The notes under the pieces: model-generated | What the model saw: only the letters and a program-made list of their open reading frames with translations | The model's database searches: none | What the model was told of the DNA's origin: nothing | Program-made: the position numbers and the translations under genes | Source: Trichococcus sp. K1Tr | GTDB taxonomy: Bacteria > Bacillota > Bacilli > Lactobacillales > Aerococcaceae | Direction of reading: 5' to 3' | Assembly: GCF_028309625.1 (NCBI RefSeq) | Contig: NZ_JAQMHR010000002.1 | Span: 248,001-312,000, forward strand | Length of the DNA stretch: 64,000 bases | Part shown: piece after piece, positions 1 to 9,628 of the stretch | Numbering within the stretch: position 1 is the first letter of the stretch | How the letters are laid out: each line of letters begins with the position of its first letter

Positions 1-1580
<1,580 letters not shown>

Positions 1581-1594
1581 GGAGGAATCCCGTC

Positions 1595-1891
1595 ATGGCA
1601 GAGAAAGAACCATCTCCAGAAAAAGAACTGATAGACAAAGTGAAGGCGGATTCCGAGAAGAAGCTGAAAATGCAGAAAGAAGGGAAGGATATCCTTTTTG
1701 GCATAGGTACCTTCGGTGTGGTGGGATGGTCGATTGCGGTCCCTGTATTGATGGGCATTGCGTTGGGAATCTATTTGGATGATACCTACGACCCAGAATT
1801 TTCCTGGACACTGACCCTTTTGTTTGCCGGAGTGATCATCGGTTGCATAAATGCCTGGGTATGGATCAAGAAGAAAAGTATGGGGGATTAG
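1595..1891 (+). CDS. atpQ: N-ATPase AtpQ (AtpI-like two-helix membrane protein)
   Basis: A 98-residue protein with a charged N-terminal part (residues 1-30) and two predicted membrane helices (about 36-60 and 68-92). In N-ATPase operons two small membrane proteins, AtpQ and AtpR, sit between the F1 beta/epsilon genes and the Fo genes. AtpQ resembles AtpI and is thought to help c-ring assembly or cation supply; that role is inferred from the family. A GGAGGAAT ribosome binding site lies just after the atpC stop. Assignment rests on position, length and topology more than on a sequence signature. Confidence 0.85.
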   Translation: MAEKEPSPEKELIDKVKADSEKKLKMQKEGKDILFGIGTFGVVGWSIAVPVLMGIALGIYLDDTYDPEFSWTLTLLFAGVIIGCINAWVWIKKKSMGD

Positions 1892-1902
1892 GGGGTACGA
1901 CT

Positions 1903-2187
1903 ATGGTAATCGCTTTTTTGGGAGGGATTTTTCTTGGAGGGATCTTCTTTGGAGGCCTGTTACTGACGGTGAGGTTGCTCGTCAGAGTGAGATACCCAAC
2001 CGTGTTGATGTTGGGAAGTTTGTTGCTGAGACTGGGCATATTATTGGGAGGATTGTACTTGCTGAAAGACGGGAGCTACCTTAACTTGCCGTTGGCTCTG
2101 TTGGGTATCCTGATCGGGAGGTTTCTTATCGTGTCGAAAGTGAAGGGTCAACAGCAAGGGTCTGATGAAATGAGGCAAGAGGGGTGA
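1903..2187 (+). CDS. atpR: N-ATPase AtpR (small membrane protein)
   Basis: A 94-residue protein, glycine- and leucine-rich, with about three membrane helices starting right at the N-terminus (MVIAFLGGIFLGGIFFGGLL). The second helix carries two basic residues (RLLVRVRYP; later LLLRLGIL), as reported for the AtpR family, where polar residues in the helices are proposed to face the c subunit or conduct ions. I chose the ATG at 1903, 11 nt after the atpQ stop and behind a GGGGG run. An upstream in-frame ATG at 1843 would overlap atpQ by 49 bp and add a non-family N-terminus. Confidence 0.85.
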   Translation: MVIAFLGGIFLGGIFFGGLLLTVRLLVRVRYPTVLMLGSLLLRLGILLGGLYLLKDGSYLNLPLALLGILIGRFLIVSKVKGQQQGSDEMRQEG

Positions 2188-2191
2188 GGGA

Positions 2192-2857
2192 ATGTCAATT
2201 GATCCAAGTGACATCATTTATTTTGAATGGCATTTCGTGAGGATAACAGCGACGTTGGTATACACTTGGATAACTTTAGCGGTTCTGATCATAATTACGC
2301 TCTTTGTCAGAATGGGCATACAAAGGAAGGGGAAACTGTCCAAAATTCAAAATGTTTCGGAAGCTCTGCTGATTGTGATCGATAAACAGATAAAGGAAAT
2401 CAGCCAACAAGATTCCAGCCGGTATCTTCCTTTTGTCGGAACCTTGTTCATCTTTATATTTGCCGCCAATATTCTGTCGATCATACCAGGATTCATTTCG
2501 CCGACCGGTTCTTTGAACACAACCATTGCCCTGGCATTGTGCGTTTTTTTTGCCATTCCTGCCTATGGGATAGCCAGCCGAGGAGTGAAAGAGTACCTGA
2601 AGGAATACACCAAACCTTCCGTGCTGATGCTTCCGTTCAACATAATCGGCGAGTTTTCCCGTATCATTTCATTGGCTGTCCGCCTGTATGGGAATGTGAT
2701 GAGTTCAAGCATCATCGTCGCAATTTTGTTGGGAGTCATCCCGTTATTTTTCCCCGCGGTCATCCAAATGCTGGGATTGCTCACCGGCACCATCCAAGCC
2801 TACATTTTTTCCATTTTGGCCATTGTTTATATCGCTGCTGCGACAAAAGGGAAATAG
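2192..2857 (+). CDS. atpB: N-ATPase Fo subunit a
   Basis: Membrane stator subunit forming the two half-channels next to the c-ring. It has 221 residues, compact for subunit a, with five or six predicted helices. The essential arginine is R164 in SLAVRLYGNVMSS, the canonical RLxGN motif. A second conserved motif, QAYIFSILAIVYI, is in the last helix. The ATG is 4 nt after the atpR stop, with a GAGGGG ribosome binding site inside the end of atpR. Confidence 0.95.
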   Translation: MSIDPSDIIYFEWHFVRITATLVYTWITLAVLIIITLFVRMGIQRKGKLSKIQNVSEALLIVIDKQIKEISQQDSSRYLPFVGTLFIFIFAANILSIIPGFISPTGSLNTTIALALCVFFAIPAYGIASRGVKEYLKEYTKPSVLMLPFNIIGEFSRIISLAVRLYGNVMSSSIIVAILLGVIPLFFPAVIQMLGLLTGTIQAYIFSILAIVYIAAATKGK

Positions 2858-2893
2858 TTTTTGGACGATAACATCTCAAAAGGAGGTTAAAAT

Positions 2894-3160
2894 ATGGACT
2901 CCATTACAATCATCGGCGCCGTTTCGATCATCATGTCGGGATTCACTATAGCAATCGGCTCCATCGCTCCGGCAATCGGTGAAGGAAACGCCGTCGTTCA
3001 AGCCTTAAAATCGATAGCACAGCAACCGGATGAATACAACAGCATTTCAAGGACACTTTTTGTAGGGCTAGCCATGATCGAATCCACTGCCATCTACTGC
3101 TTTGTCCTATCGATGATTTTATTGTACGCGAATCCTTTTTGGAACGCATTGGTAGGGTGA
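2894..3160 (+). CDS. atpE: N-ATPase Fo subunit c (Na+-type proteolipid)
   Basis: An 88-residue two-helix hairpin forming the ion-carrying ring. Helix 1 holds E30 in APAIGEGNAV, and helix 2 holds E63-S64-T65...Y68 in MIESTAIY. E/S/T/Y at these helix-2 positions match the Na+ ligands of the Ilyobacter tartaricus c-ring (E65, S66, T67, Y70), and position 30 corresponds to its Q32. The Glu here instead of Gln, giving two carboxylates per hairpin, is a known N-ATPase feature. The loop AQQPDEYN is typical. It is preceded by a 36-nt gap and a strong AAAGGAGG site, consistent with the high translation needed for a multicopy subunit. Na+ binding is inferred from residues and not shown. Confidence 0.95.
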   Translation: MDSITIIGAVSIIMSGFTIAIGSIAPAIGEGNAVVQALKSIAQQPDEYNSISRTLFVGLAMIESTAIYCFVLSMILLYANPFWNALVG

Positions 3161-3164
3161 TACC

Positions 3165-3920
3165 ATGAACATCAACTGGTTTGAAGTCTTTGCTCAGATG
3201 ATCAATTTCGTTGTGCTTTTGTTCGTTCTCCAAAAGTTATTTTATAAACCGCTCATCAAAGCAATGGATGAACGGCAGCAATCGCTAGCCAAAATTCAGG
3301 AGGAATCTGCACAGAAAATGAAGGAGGCGGACGCAACCATCACGGTCTACCATGAAAAACTGGCCGCAATCGAAGAAACGGCGCAACAGACATTGGAGAA
3401 TGCCAAAAAAGAAGCGGAGAGCGCAAAAAACGCCTTGCTGAAAACCTATCGGATACAGGCTGATGAAAAACGACAAACGTATCTGAATGAACTGGAGAAC
3501 GAAAAAACGCGCATCTCTGATGAAATGAGGAGGGTTTTGGGAAAGAGTGCGGTGAAGATAGCTGCGCATATCTTGCATATGACGGTCGATCAAAGCAGTG
3601 AGGAAAAGATGTTCGAGACTTTTATCGGCAAAATCCGTGCGCTGAAATCCGATTCTCCCGAGCTTATGCACCTGACCCATCAGGCAAAAGTCAGTCTGGT
3701 GAGCGCGACCGAACTGCCGATGCAAAAACGGCAAATTTTTGAAGAAGTGCTGCAGGAAAAAATGGGAGCCGGCCTGGTCATTTCCTACTTGACCGATAAG
3801 GAGTTGGTGGCCGGTCATGAGCTTAAGTTCGAGACGTTCACACTGCATCATAATGTCAGGAAATATGTGGAGGAATCAGAGAAAAAAATCATGCAGACGA
3901 TGGAAAAGAACTCTCAATGA
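3165..3920 (+). CDS. atpF: N-ATPase Fo subunit b with C-terminal delta-like extension
   Basis: Peripheral stalk subunit. Residues 1-30 form one membrane helix (WFEVFAQMINFVVLLFVLQK), residues 35-125 a long charged coiled coil (DERQQSLAKIQEESAQKMKE). The extra C-terminal half (about 130-251) resembles the C-terminal part of subunit delta, including KMGAGLVISYLTDKELVAGH. At 251 aa it is about 90 aa longer than an ordinary b (about 160), and no separate atpH exists between here and atpA. The simplest reading is that this protein supplies both b and delta functions, as reported for other N-ATPase operons. Confidence 0.9.
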   Translation: MNINWFEVFAQMINFVVLLFVLQKLFYKPLIKAMDERQQSLAKIQEESAQKMKEADATITVYHEKLAAIEETAQQTLENAKKEAESAKNALLKTYRIQADEKRQTYLNELENEKTRISDEMRRVLGKSAVKIAAHILHMTVDQSSEEKMFETFIGKIRALKSDSPELMHLTHQAKVSLVSATELPMQKRQIFEEVLQEKMGAGLVISYLTDKELVAGHELKFETFTLHHNVRKYVEESEKKIMQTMEKNSQ

Positions 3921-3938
3921 AAGAGGGTGCGTGCACTG

Positions 3939-5456
3939 ATGTTGGAAAATCTTTTGATCCAATTTGAAAAATTGTTGGAGGAAGCACTGGAATGCCCTTT
4001 GGGGGATGAGGACATCGAGGAGAGCGGTGTGGTCGTATCATTGGACCGAGGCATCGCAATCGTAAACGGTCTGAGCGGAGTGAAGAATCAGGAACTGGTC
4101 CGTTTTCCGGGCGATGTGATGGGGATGGTCTACAATCTCGATCCGGATGATATCGGGGTCATCCTGTTGGGAGGATACGAGCATATAAAGGCTGGAGATG
4201 CGGTTACAAGGACCGATCGGGTAGTAGCCATCCCGGTATCGGAAGATTTCCTTGGGAGAGTCATCAATCCGCTGGGAGAAATTCTGGATGGAAGAGGAGC
4301 GGTGCTAGCGAATACCTGGTTCCCAATCGAAAGAGAAGCTCCTCCGATTATGCATCGGGCACCCATCACTGAGCCGTTGCAGACAGGCATCAAAGTAGTC
4401 GATGCGGCTGTGCCAATCGGAAAGGGCCAAAGGGAGTTGATACTTGGGGATCGACAGACCGGGAAAACGGCTATCGCAATCGACGCGATCATCAACCAAA
4501 AGGGAAAGGAAGTCATCTGCATCTACTGCTCCATCGGCCAGCAAATTTCTTCGGTCACCAAAGTGATGAATGCATTGAAAAATCATGATGCATTGAGCCA
4601 TACAATCCTGATGGTCGCAGGGTCGGAAGATCCTCCCGGGCTGGCGTATATCGCCCCTTATGCAGCCACCAGCCTTGGGGAATATTTTATGGGAAAAGGC
4701 AAGGATGTGTTGATTGTGTATGATGATCTCACCAAACACGCCCGCTCCTACCGGGAACTGTCCTTGTTGTTGGAGCGCCCTCCAGGAAGGGAAGCTTACC
4801 CGGGGGACATTTTCTATATCCATTCCAGGCTTTTGGAGAGGGCCACACATCTCAAAAAAGAGTACGGAGGAGGCAGCATCACAGCCCTTCCAATCATTGA
4901 AACCCAGGCAGAAAATTTAGCTGCCTACATACCCACAAACCTTATTTCCATAACGGATGGGCAGATTTACGTTTCGCCCAAAATTTTCCAGATGGGAAAT
5001 CTGCCGGCCGTGAATATCGGCGCATCGGTATCGCGGGTGGGAGGGAAAACACAGCTGCCGGCCTACCGGCAAGTGACGAGTGCATTAAAATTGACCTATT
5101 CCCAATTTGAGGAACTCGAAATTTTTGCCAGCTTCAGCGCCAGACTGGATGATGCCACAAAACTGATATTGGAAAGAGGGTATCGGATCAGAAAAATATT
5201 GAACCAACCCCAGTATTCCCCAATGGACGTCATGGAGCAAATCGGCGTTTTCCTGGCTGTAGTCAATGGTGCACTGGATTTTTTGCCGCTGGAACAAATG
5301 GAGGAAGCTGAAGAAATTATCCGAATGCTGGTGAAGGAAGACGAAGGTTTCCGCAAAAGCATCGAAAAAGGTGAAAAAATTGAAGGAGAAAAGAGAGACG
5401 AGTTTCTGAAAAGGGTGGTCGAAAAAATCAGGAAGGAGCTGGTGACTGAAGGATGA
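3939..5456 (+). CDS. atpA: N-ATPase F1 subunit alpha
   Basis: Non-catalytic nucleotide-binding subunit, 505 aa from the chosen ATG. The P-loop GDRQTGKT is at residues 170-177, followed by the family signature [15 protein letters not shown] prefer the ATG at 3939 because AAGAGGG at 3921-3927 is then a correctly spaced ribosome binding site; an in-frame GTG at 3927 lies inside that site. The last four bases overlap the start of atpG. Confidence 0.95.
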   Translation: MLENLLIQFEKLLEEALECPLGDEDIEESGVVVSLDRGIAIVNGLSGVKNQELVRFPGDVMGMVYNLDPDDIGVILLGGYEHIKAGDAVTRTDRVVAIPVSEDFLGRVINPLGEILDGRGAVLANTWFPIEREAPPIMHRAPITEPLQTGIKVVDAAVPIGKGQRELILGDRQTGKTAIAIDAIINQKGKEVICIYCSIGQQISSVTKVMNALKNHDALSHTILMVAGSEDPPGLAYIAPYAATSLGEYFMGKGKDVLIVYDDLTKHARSYRELSLLLERPPGREAYPGDIFYIHSRLLERATHLKKEYGGGSITALPIIETQAENLAAYIPTNLISITDGQIYVSPKIFQMGNLPAVNIGASVSRVGGKTQLPAYRQVTSALKLTYSQFEELEIFASFSARLDDATKLILERGYRIRKILNQPQYSPMDVMEQIGVFLAVVNGALDFLPLEQMEEAEEIIRMLVKEDEGFRKSIEKGEKIEGEKRDEFLKRVVEKIRKELVTEG

Positions 5457-6334
5457 CCAATCTGAAATCATTAAAGAAAAGCATAGCTTCCACTGAGAGC
5501 CTGCAGTCGATCGTAACGACCATGAAGGCCCATGCTTCCACTCAAATACACCAGTTTGAGCGCGCGGCACAAGCATCCGTAAGTTACCGGCGTGTTTTGG
5601 ACACGGCCCTCGCGGTGTTGTTGGCAGATGAAGAAAAGAAGACTGCGAATAATGGGAACGGTGACCGGACAATCCATATCATCTTCGGGTCTGATCATGG
5701 ACTGACCGGCAATTTCAATGAACGGATGAGCTTCTTCGCTGCACAGCATATACCAAAGGACGCATACCACGACATTCTCGTCGTGGGGCAACAAGTTTAT
5801 GATAGATTAGTGACGGATTATGCAATAAAGGACAGCTTTTCAGTTCCGCAAACAGAGGATGGGATTGTTCCCATAGTCCAGAGGCTCCTGTTCAAGATAG
5901 ATCAACTGAGGGATGAGGCGCCTGTGGGGAAAATTTTATTGTATTACTGCAAGCCTTTGGAGAACGCGGTGCTTCAAGAAGAAATTGAACTGCTTTTTCC
6001 ATTGGATCTGGAAGAATTAGCCAAAAACCACGACGGATGGGAAACAAATAGGATATCAATCTATCTGATGGATAAAGAGACACTCCTCTCGAATCTGTTG
6101 CAGCAATATTTTTTCCTGACGCTCTACCGGGCCTTCTGTTACTCGCTCGTATCCGAAAATACAAGCCGAATCAATTCCATGAATTCGGCGGAAAAGAACA
6201 TCGAAGAACGCCTGAATGAGTTCAATTTCATGTACCGCATGAAACGGCAAAGCAGCATCACAGAAGAAATCAACGATCTGCTTTCCGGTTTCCGGTCCCT
6301 GAAAAAATCAAAAAAGAATCTGCCTGAAGAATGA
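5453..6334 (+). CDS. atpG: N-ATPase F1 subunit gamma
   Basis: Central rotor shaft, 293 aa. The N-terminal helix ([20 protein letters not shown]) and the C-terminal helix ([19 protein letters not shown]) form the coiled coil of gamma subunits; the conserved [10 protein letters not shown] lies in the Rossmann-like middle. The ATGA overlap with atpA shows coupling. This is the last gene of the operon; a strong terminator starts at its stop codon. Confidence 0.93.
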   Translation: MTNLKSLKKSIASTESLQSIVTTMKAHASTQIHQFERAAQASVSYRRVLDTALAVLLADEEKKTANNGNGDRTIHIIFGSDHGLTGNFNERMSFFAAQHIPKDAYHDILVVGQQVYDRLVTDYAIKDSFSVPQTEDGIVPIVQRLLFKIDQLRDEAPVGKILLYYCKPLENAVLQEEIELLFPLDLEELAKNHDGWETNRISIYLMDKETLLSNLLQQYFFLTLYRAFCYSLVSENTSRINSMNSAEKNIEERLNEFNFMYRMKRQSSITEEINDLLSGFRSLKKSKKNLPEE

Positions 6335-6376
6335 ACGGTACCGACTCCGTACAAGAGTAGGCACCGTTCATTTTTT
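6330..6376 (+). terminator. Intrinsic terminator after the N-ATPase operon
   Basis: Perfect 10-bp stem AATGAACGGT / ACCGTTCATT separated by a 23-nt loop and followed by a run of T. The stem begins at the last codons of atpG. Confidence 0.85.
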
Positions 6377-6387
6377 AGCGGAAAAAA

Positions 6388-6417
6388 TTGGTATGATCGG
6401 AGCATCAGTCGTATAAT
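6388..6417 (+). promoter_or_regulatory. Promoter of the asparaginase gene
   Basis: TTGGTA (6388-6393), 18-nt spacer, TATAAT (6412-6417), about 40 bp before the ansA start codon. Confidence 0.6.
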
Positions 6418-6458
6418 GAAGCATACAAAAAATATGCCGATGAAAGGTAAAATTAAAT

Positions 6459-7457
6459 ATGAAAAAGAAAAAGATATTGATGATCGGAACGGGCGGTACG
6501 ATCGCCTCCAAAATAACGCCGAACGGCCTCGATCCCCAACTGACATCCGAAGAGATACTGGCTTTTATCCCCGGCATCTCAGAAATATGCGAGGTCGATA
6601 CCCTGCAGATCTGCAATATCGACAGCACGAATATCGCGCCTGACATCTGGGTGCTGATGACGGATACCATCAGGGAAAAGTATGAACAATATGACGGGTT
6701 TGTCGTCACCCACGGAACCGACACGATGGCCTATACGGCTGCCGCGCTTTCCTATATGATCCAGGACTCCCCAAAACCGATCATCATCACCGGTGCCCAA
6801 AAACCGATCAATATGGAAATCACCGATTCGAAGACGAATCTCTTCGACAGTTTCCTGTACGCATCTTCAGATTCCGCCAGCGGTGTCCAGATCGTCTTCA
6901 ACGGGAAGGTCATCCTCGGAACACGGGCAAGGAAGACGCATTCCAAGAGCTTCCAGGCTTTTTCCAGCATCAATTACCCTTATTTGGCGATCATCCAGGA
7001 TGGACGCGTGATTTCTTACATCACAAAAGAAAAAGCGCCATCACCGCGTTTCTATGACAGTCTGGATGCGAAGGTCGCGCTGTTCAAGCTGACGCCGGGA
7101 GTGGATTCGGATATTCTTGCTTACATGCTTGAACGGAACGATGCAATCATCATCGAAAGCTACGGAGTCGGCGGCATCCCTTCGGCGCCGGAGTACGGAT
7201 ATTTCGAGGTCATCAATCACTGGATCGGAAAAGGGAAGACGGTGGTCATGACGACGCAAGTCCCGAATGAGGGCAGCGACATGGAAATCTACAAAGTCGG
7301 CCACGAACTGAAATCGCGGGTCAATATTTTGGAAGCCTACGACATGATCACCGAAGCGGTCGTATGCAAACTGATGTGGATCCTTGGCCAAACCCAAGAC
7401 CCGGCCCGGATCAAGGAACTGTTCTACACGACGATCAGCAACGATATCCTTTATTGA
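6459..7457 (+). CDS. ansA: L-asparaginase (type I, cytoplasmic)
   Basis: Hydrolyses L-asparagine to aspartate and ammonia. The 332-aa protein has both signature motifs: IGTGGTIASK near the N-terminus (catalytic Thr of GGTIA) and VVTHGTDTMAYTAAALSYM (HGTDT, second catalytic Thr and Asp), plus a downstream conserved Lys region (ITGAQKP). There is no signal peptide, so it should be cytoplasmic. It is a single-gene unit with its own promoter and terminator. The ribosome binding site (AAAGGTAAAA) is modest. Confidence 0.92.
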   Translation: MKKKKILMIGTGGTIASKITPNGLDPQLTSEEILAFIPGISEICEVDTLQICNIDSTNIAPDIWVLMTDTIREKYEQYDGFVVTHGTDTMAYTAAALSYMIQDSPKPIIITGAQKPINMEITDSKTNLFDSFLYASSDSASGVQIVFNGKVILGTRARKTHSKSFQAFSSINYPYLAIIQDGRVISYITKEKAPSPRFYDSLDAKVALFKLTPGVDSDILAYMLERNDAIIIESYGVGGIPSAPEYGYFEVINHWIGKGKTVVMTTQVPNEGSDMEIYKVGHELKSRVNILEAYDMITEAVVCKLMWILGQTQDPARIKELFYTTISNDILY

Positions 7458-7464
7458 AACGACA

Positions 7465-7509
7465 AAAAAAGCAAGTACGGTCCCGAGTTGGGGACTGCAC
7501 TTGCTTTTT
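7465..7509 (+). terminator. Intrinsic terminator after ansA
   Basis: Stem AAAAAGCAAGT...ACTTGCTTTTT with an inner GTCCC/GGGAC helix, followed by a T run. Confidence 0.85.
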
Positions 7510-7520
7510 CGATTATCCGG

Positions 7521-7741
7521 TAATTTTTTGTGCGTGTCCGCTGAGGCCAGCGGGGGAGCCGGTGAGCTTACCTCCGGTGAACGGGGGCTCCCCGGAGGTA
7601 GGCCGACATTTCGCTTGACTCCTCCGATGAGCGCAGCCTCGCCGGAGTTGAGGCTGAAAGTTACCGGTGACCTCCGGCGAGCGTACCTTCACCGGAGCTG
7701 CGAAGGGATTCCCCCCGATTCCTTCATTTCCTCCGATTCTT
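7521..7741. repeat. Three palindromic repeats with exact 50-bp period (intergenic)
   Basis: Units start at 7571, 7621 and 7671, each beginning CCTCCG(G/A)(T/C)GA and carrying a matching (T/C)C(G/C/A)CCGGAG about 16-20 nt later, so each can fold as a short GC-rich hairpin. A degenerate half unit precedes them (GCTGAGGCCAGC at 7549-7560), and a last half unit (CTCCGATT, GCTCCGGTAT) runs to the end of the ABC gene at 7742. The arms differ between units while pairing is largely kept. The stretch has no plausible gene. It could act as a tandem terminator for the convergent genes or be a family of mobile short repeats. Confidence 0.6.
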
Positions 7742-9628
7742 CTATTCGAGCTCGAATGCTCCGGTATAAAGCTGATAATATTTTCCTTGTTCGCCGATCA
7801 ATTTCTCATGATCGCCGCGTTCGATGATCCGGCCTTGCTCCATCAGCATGATCACATCCGCATTTTGGATGGTGGACAGGCGGTGGGCGATGACGAAAAC
7901 GGTCCGTCCTTGCATCAACGCATCCATGCCGCGCTGCACGATCGATTCTGTCCGCGTGTCGATGCTGGAGGTTGCTTCATCCAGTATCATGACGGGAGGA
8001 TCGGCAACGGCCGCACGGGCAATCGAAAGCAATTGCTTCTGGCCTTGGGAAAGGCCTTCGCCGTCGCCGGAAATGACTGTTTGGTATCCCAACGGCAGAC
8101 GGGAGATGAAATCATCGGCATTCGCCAAACGCGCTGCCGCATAAATTTCTTCATCGGATGCGTGCAGATTGCCGTAACGGATATTTTCCAGAATCGTTCC
8201 GGTGAAGAGGTTGGTGTCCTGCAACACGATGCCAAGCGAACGGCGCAGGTCATTTTTCTTGATGTCTGCGATGTCGATGCCGTCATAAACGATTTTTCCG
8301 TCCTGGATGTCATAGAAACGATTGATCAGGTTCGTGATGGTCGTTTTGCCGGCACCCGTCGATCCCACAAAAGCGACTTTCTCGCCGGGATGGGCATAAA
8401 GGCTGATGTCATGCAGAATCTGCTTGTCGGGATTGTAGGAGAAGTCGACGTCAAAGAATCGGACATCACCGGTCAGTTGCGTATAACGGACAGAACCATC
8501 TGCTTGAGGCACTTTCCATGCCCAAAGTCCGGTATGGTTTTCGGCTTCCTTCACTTCATCACCGACCATGGTTGCATTCACCAAGGTGACGGTGCCTTCA
8601 TCCAATTCAGGCTTTTCATCCATCAATTCGAAGATCCGCTCAGCACCCGCCAAAGCCATCACGATCGATGAAACTTGTTGGGAAATCTGGTTGACCGGCA
8701 TCGTGAAGGAACGGCTCAACTGCAGGAAGGAAGCGATCGCCCCCAAAGTCAGGCCGCCGATGCCTGCGACAGCCATGGCTCCTCCGAACATAGCGATCAG
8801 AGCATATTGCAGGAATCCCAGATTCCCTAGGATCGGCATCAGGATATTCGCATAGATGTTTGCGTTCGTCGCGCTCTCGCGCAACTCGTCGTTGAGTTTG
8901 TCGAAACGCTCCTTCGATTCCGTTTCGCGTCCGAAAACTTTCACTTCTTTTTGCCCGTGCATCATTTCCTCGATATAACCGTTCACTTTACCGAGCGTCT
9001 GCTGCTGCTTGACGAAGTTGACGGAACTCTTGCCGCCAATCGTCTTTGTGACGGTGATCGACAAGGCGACCATCAGGGCAACGATGAGCGTCAGCGGCAA
9101 ACTTACCGCCAGCATCGCAGCGAAGACGCTGACGATCGTGACCAGGGAAGAAAAGGCCATCGGGATACTTTGCGAAAGCATCTGGCGCAAAGTATCGATA
9201 TCATTGGTGTAGCGGCTCATGACGTCGCCATGCGCATGCGTATCGAAATATTTGATCGGCAAGGACTGCATATGCGTGAACAGCTCATCACGGATTTTTT
9301 TCTGGATCCCTTGGGAAATGGAAACCATCAGGATGTTGTAGACATAAGTCGCCACGACACCAATCATGTAAATGCCGGCCATCATCGCGATCGCACGGTA
9401 CATGCTGGTGAAGACCGGATTGGTTACGCCCAGTAAAGGCGTGATATACTCATCAATCAGCGTCTTCAGGAAAAGCGAACCCACAACATTGGCAAGTGCA
9501 CTGACGAGGATACAGATCAATACAAGGCTAAAGGTAAATTTGTGGCCTTTGGAAATATAGGACAGGAGGCGTTTTGTCGTTTTGCCGGCATCTTTGGCTC
9601 CGCGCCGTTTTGGTTGATTAGGCTTCAT
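7742..9628 (-). CDS. Heterodimeric ABC exporter, catalytic half (LmrD/YheH-like)
   Basis: Membrane-fused ABC exporter subunit, 628 aa: a basic N-terminal tail (about 1-25), six TM helices (about 35-340), a linker with an unusual insert (residues about 395-430, ENHTGLWAWKVPQADGSV), then the nucleotide-binding domain. Walker A is GSTGAGKTT, the signature is LSQGQKQ, Walker B with the catalytic Glu is MILDEATSS, and the switch His is in IAHRLST. The other half (9618) has a degenerate site, so the two form an asymmetric dimer. The ATG at 9628 follows a GGGGG site and overlaps the end of the upstream gene by 11 bp; a longer in-frame N-terminus would overlap the partner by about 100 bp. Likely drug or lipid export; substrate not readable from sequence. 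Confidence 0.9.
   Translation of the reverse strand: MKPNQPKRRGAKDAGKTTKRLLSYISKGHKFTFSLVLICILVSALANVVGSLFLKTLIDEYITPLLGVTNPVFTSMYRAIAMMAGIYMIGVVATYVYNILMVSISQGIQKKIRDELFTHMQSLPIKYFDTHAHGDVMSRYTNDIDTLRQMLSQSIPMAFSSLVTIVSVFAAMLAVSLPLTLIVALMVALSITVTKTIGGKSSVNFVKQQQTLGKVNGYIEEMMHGQKEVKVFGRETESKERFDKLNDELRESATNANIYANILMPILGNLGFLQYALIAMFGGAMAVAGIGGLTLGAIASFLQLSRSFTMPVNQISQQVSSIVMALAGAERIFELMDEKPELDEGTVTLVNATMVGDEVKEAENHTGLWAWKVPQADGSVRYTQLTGDVRFFDVDFSYNPDKQILHDISLYAHPGEKVAFVGSTGAGKTTITNLINRFYDIQDGKIVYDGIDIADIKKNDLRRSLGIVLQDTNLFTGTILENIRYGNLHASDEEIYAAARLANADDFISRLPLGYQTVISGDGEGLSQGQKQLLSIARAAVADPPVMILDEATSSIDTRTESIVQRGMDALMQGRTVFVIAHRLSTIQNADVIMLMEQGRIIERGDHEKLIGEQGKYYQLYTGAFELE

Noticed and set aside
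1843-1902. Longer AtpR starting at the ATG at 1843
   Set aside because: It would overlap atpQ by 49 bp, adds a hydrophilic non-family stretch, and the ATG at 1903 has a ribosome binding site.
3285-3851. 188-codon open frame on the minus strand
   Set aside because: Antisense to atpF; composition is an antisense image of a coiled coil.
7571-7720. 50-bp-period repeats as CRISPR
   Set aside because: Only three diverged units, no conserved full repeat or spacers of regular type, no cas genes.
7667-8671. 334-codon open frame on the plus strand
   Set aside because: Antisense to the nucleotide-binding domain of the ABC exporter and begins in the repeat region.
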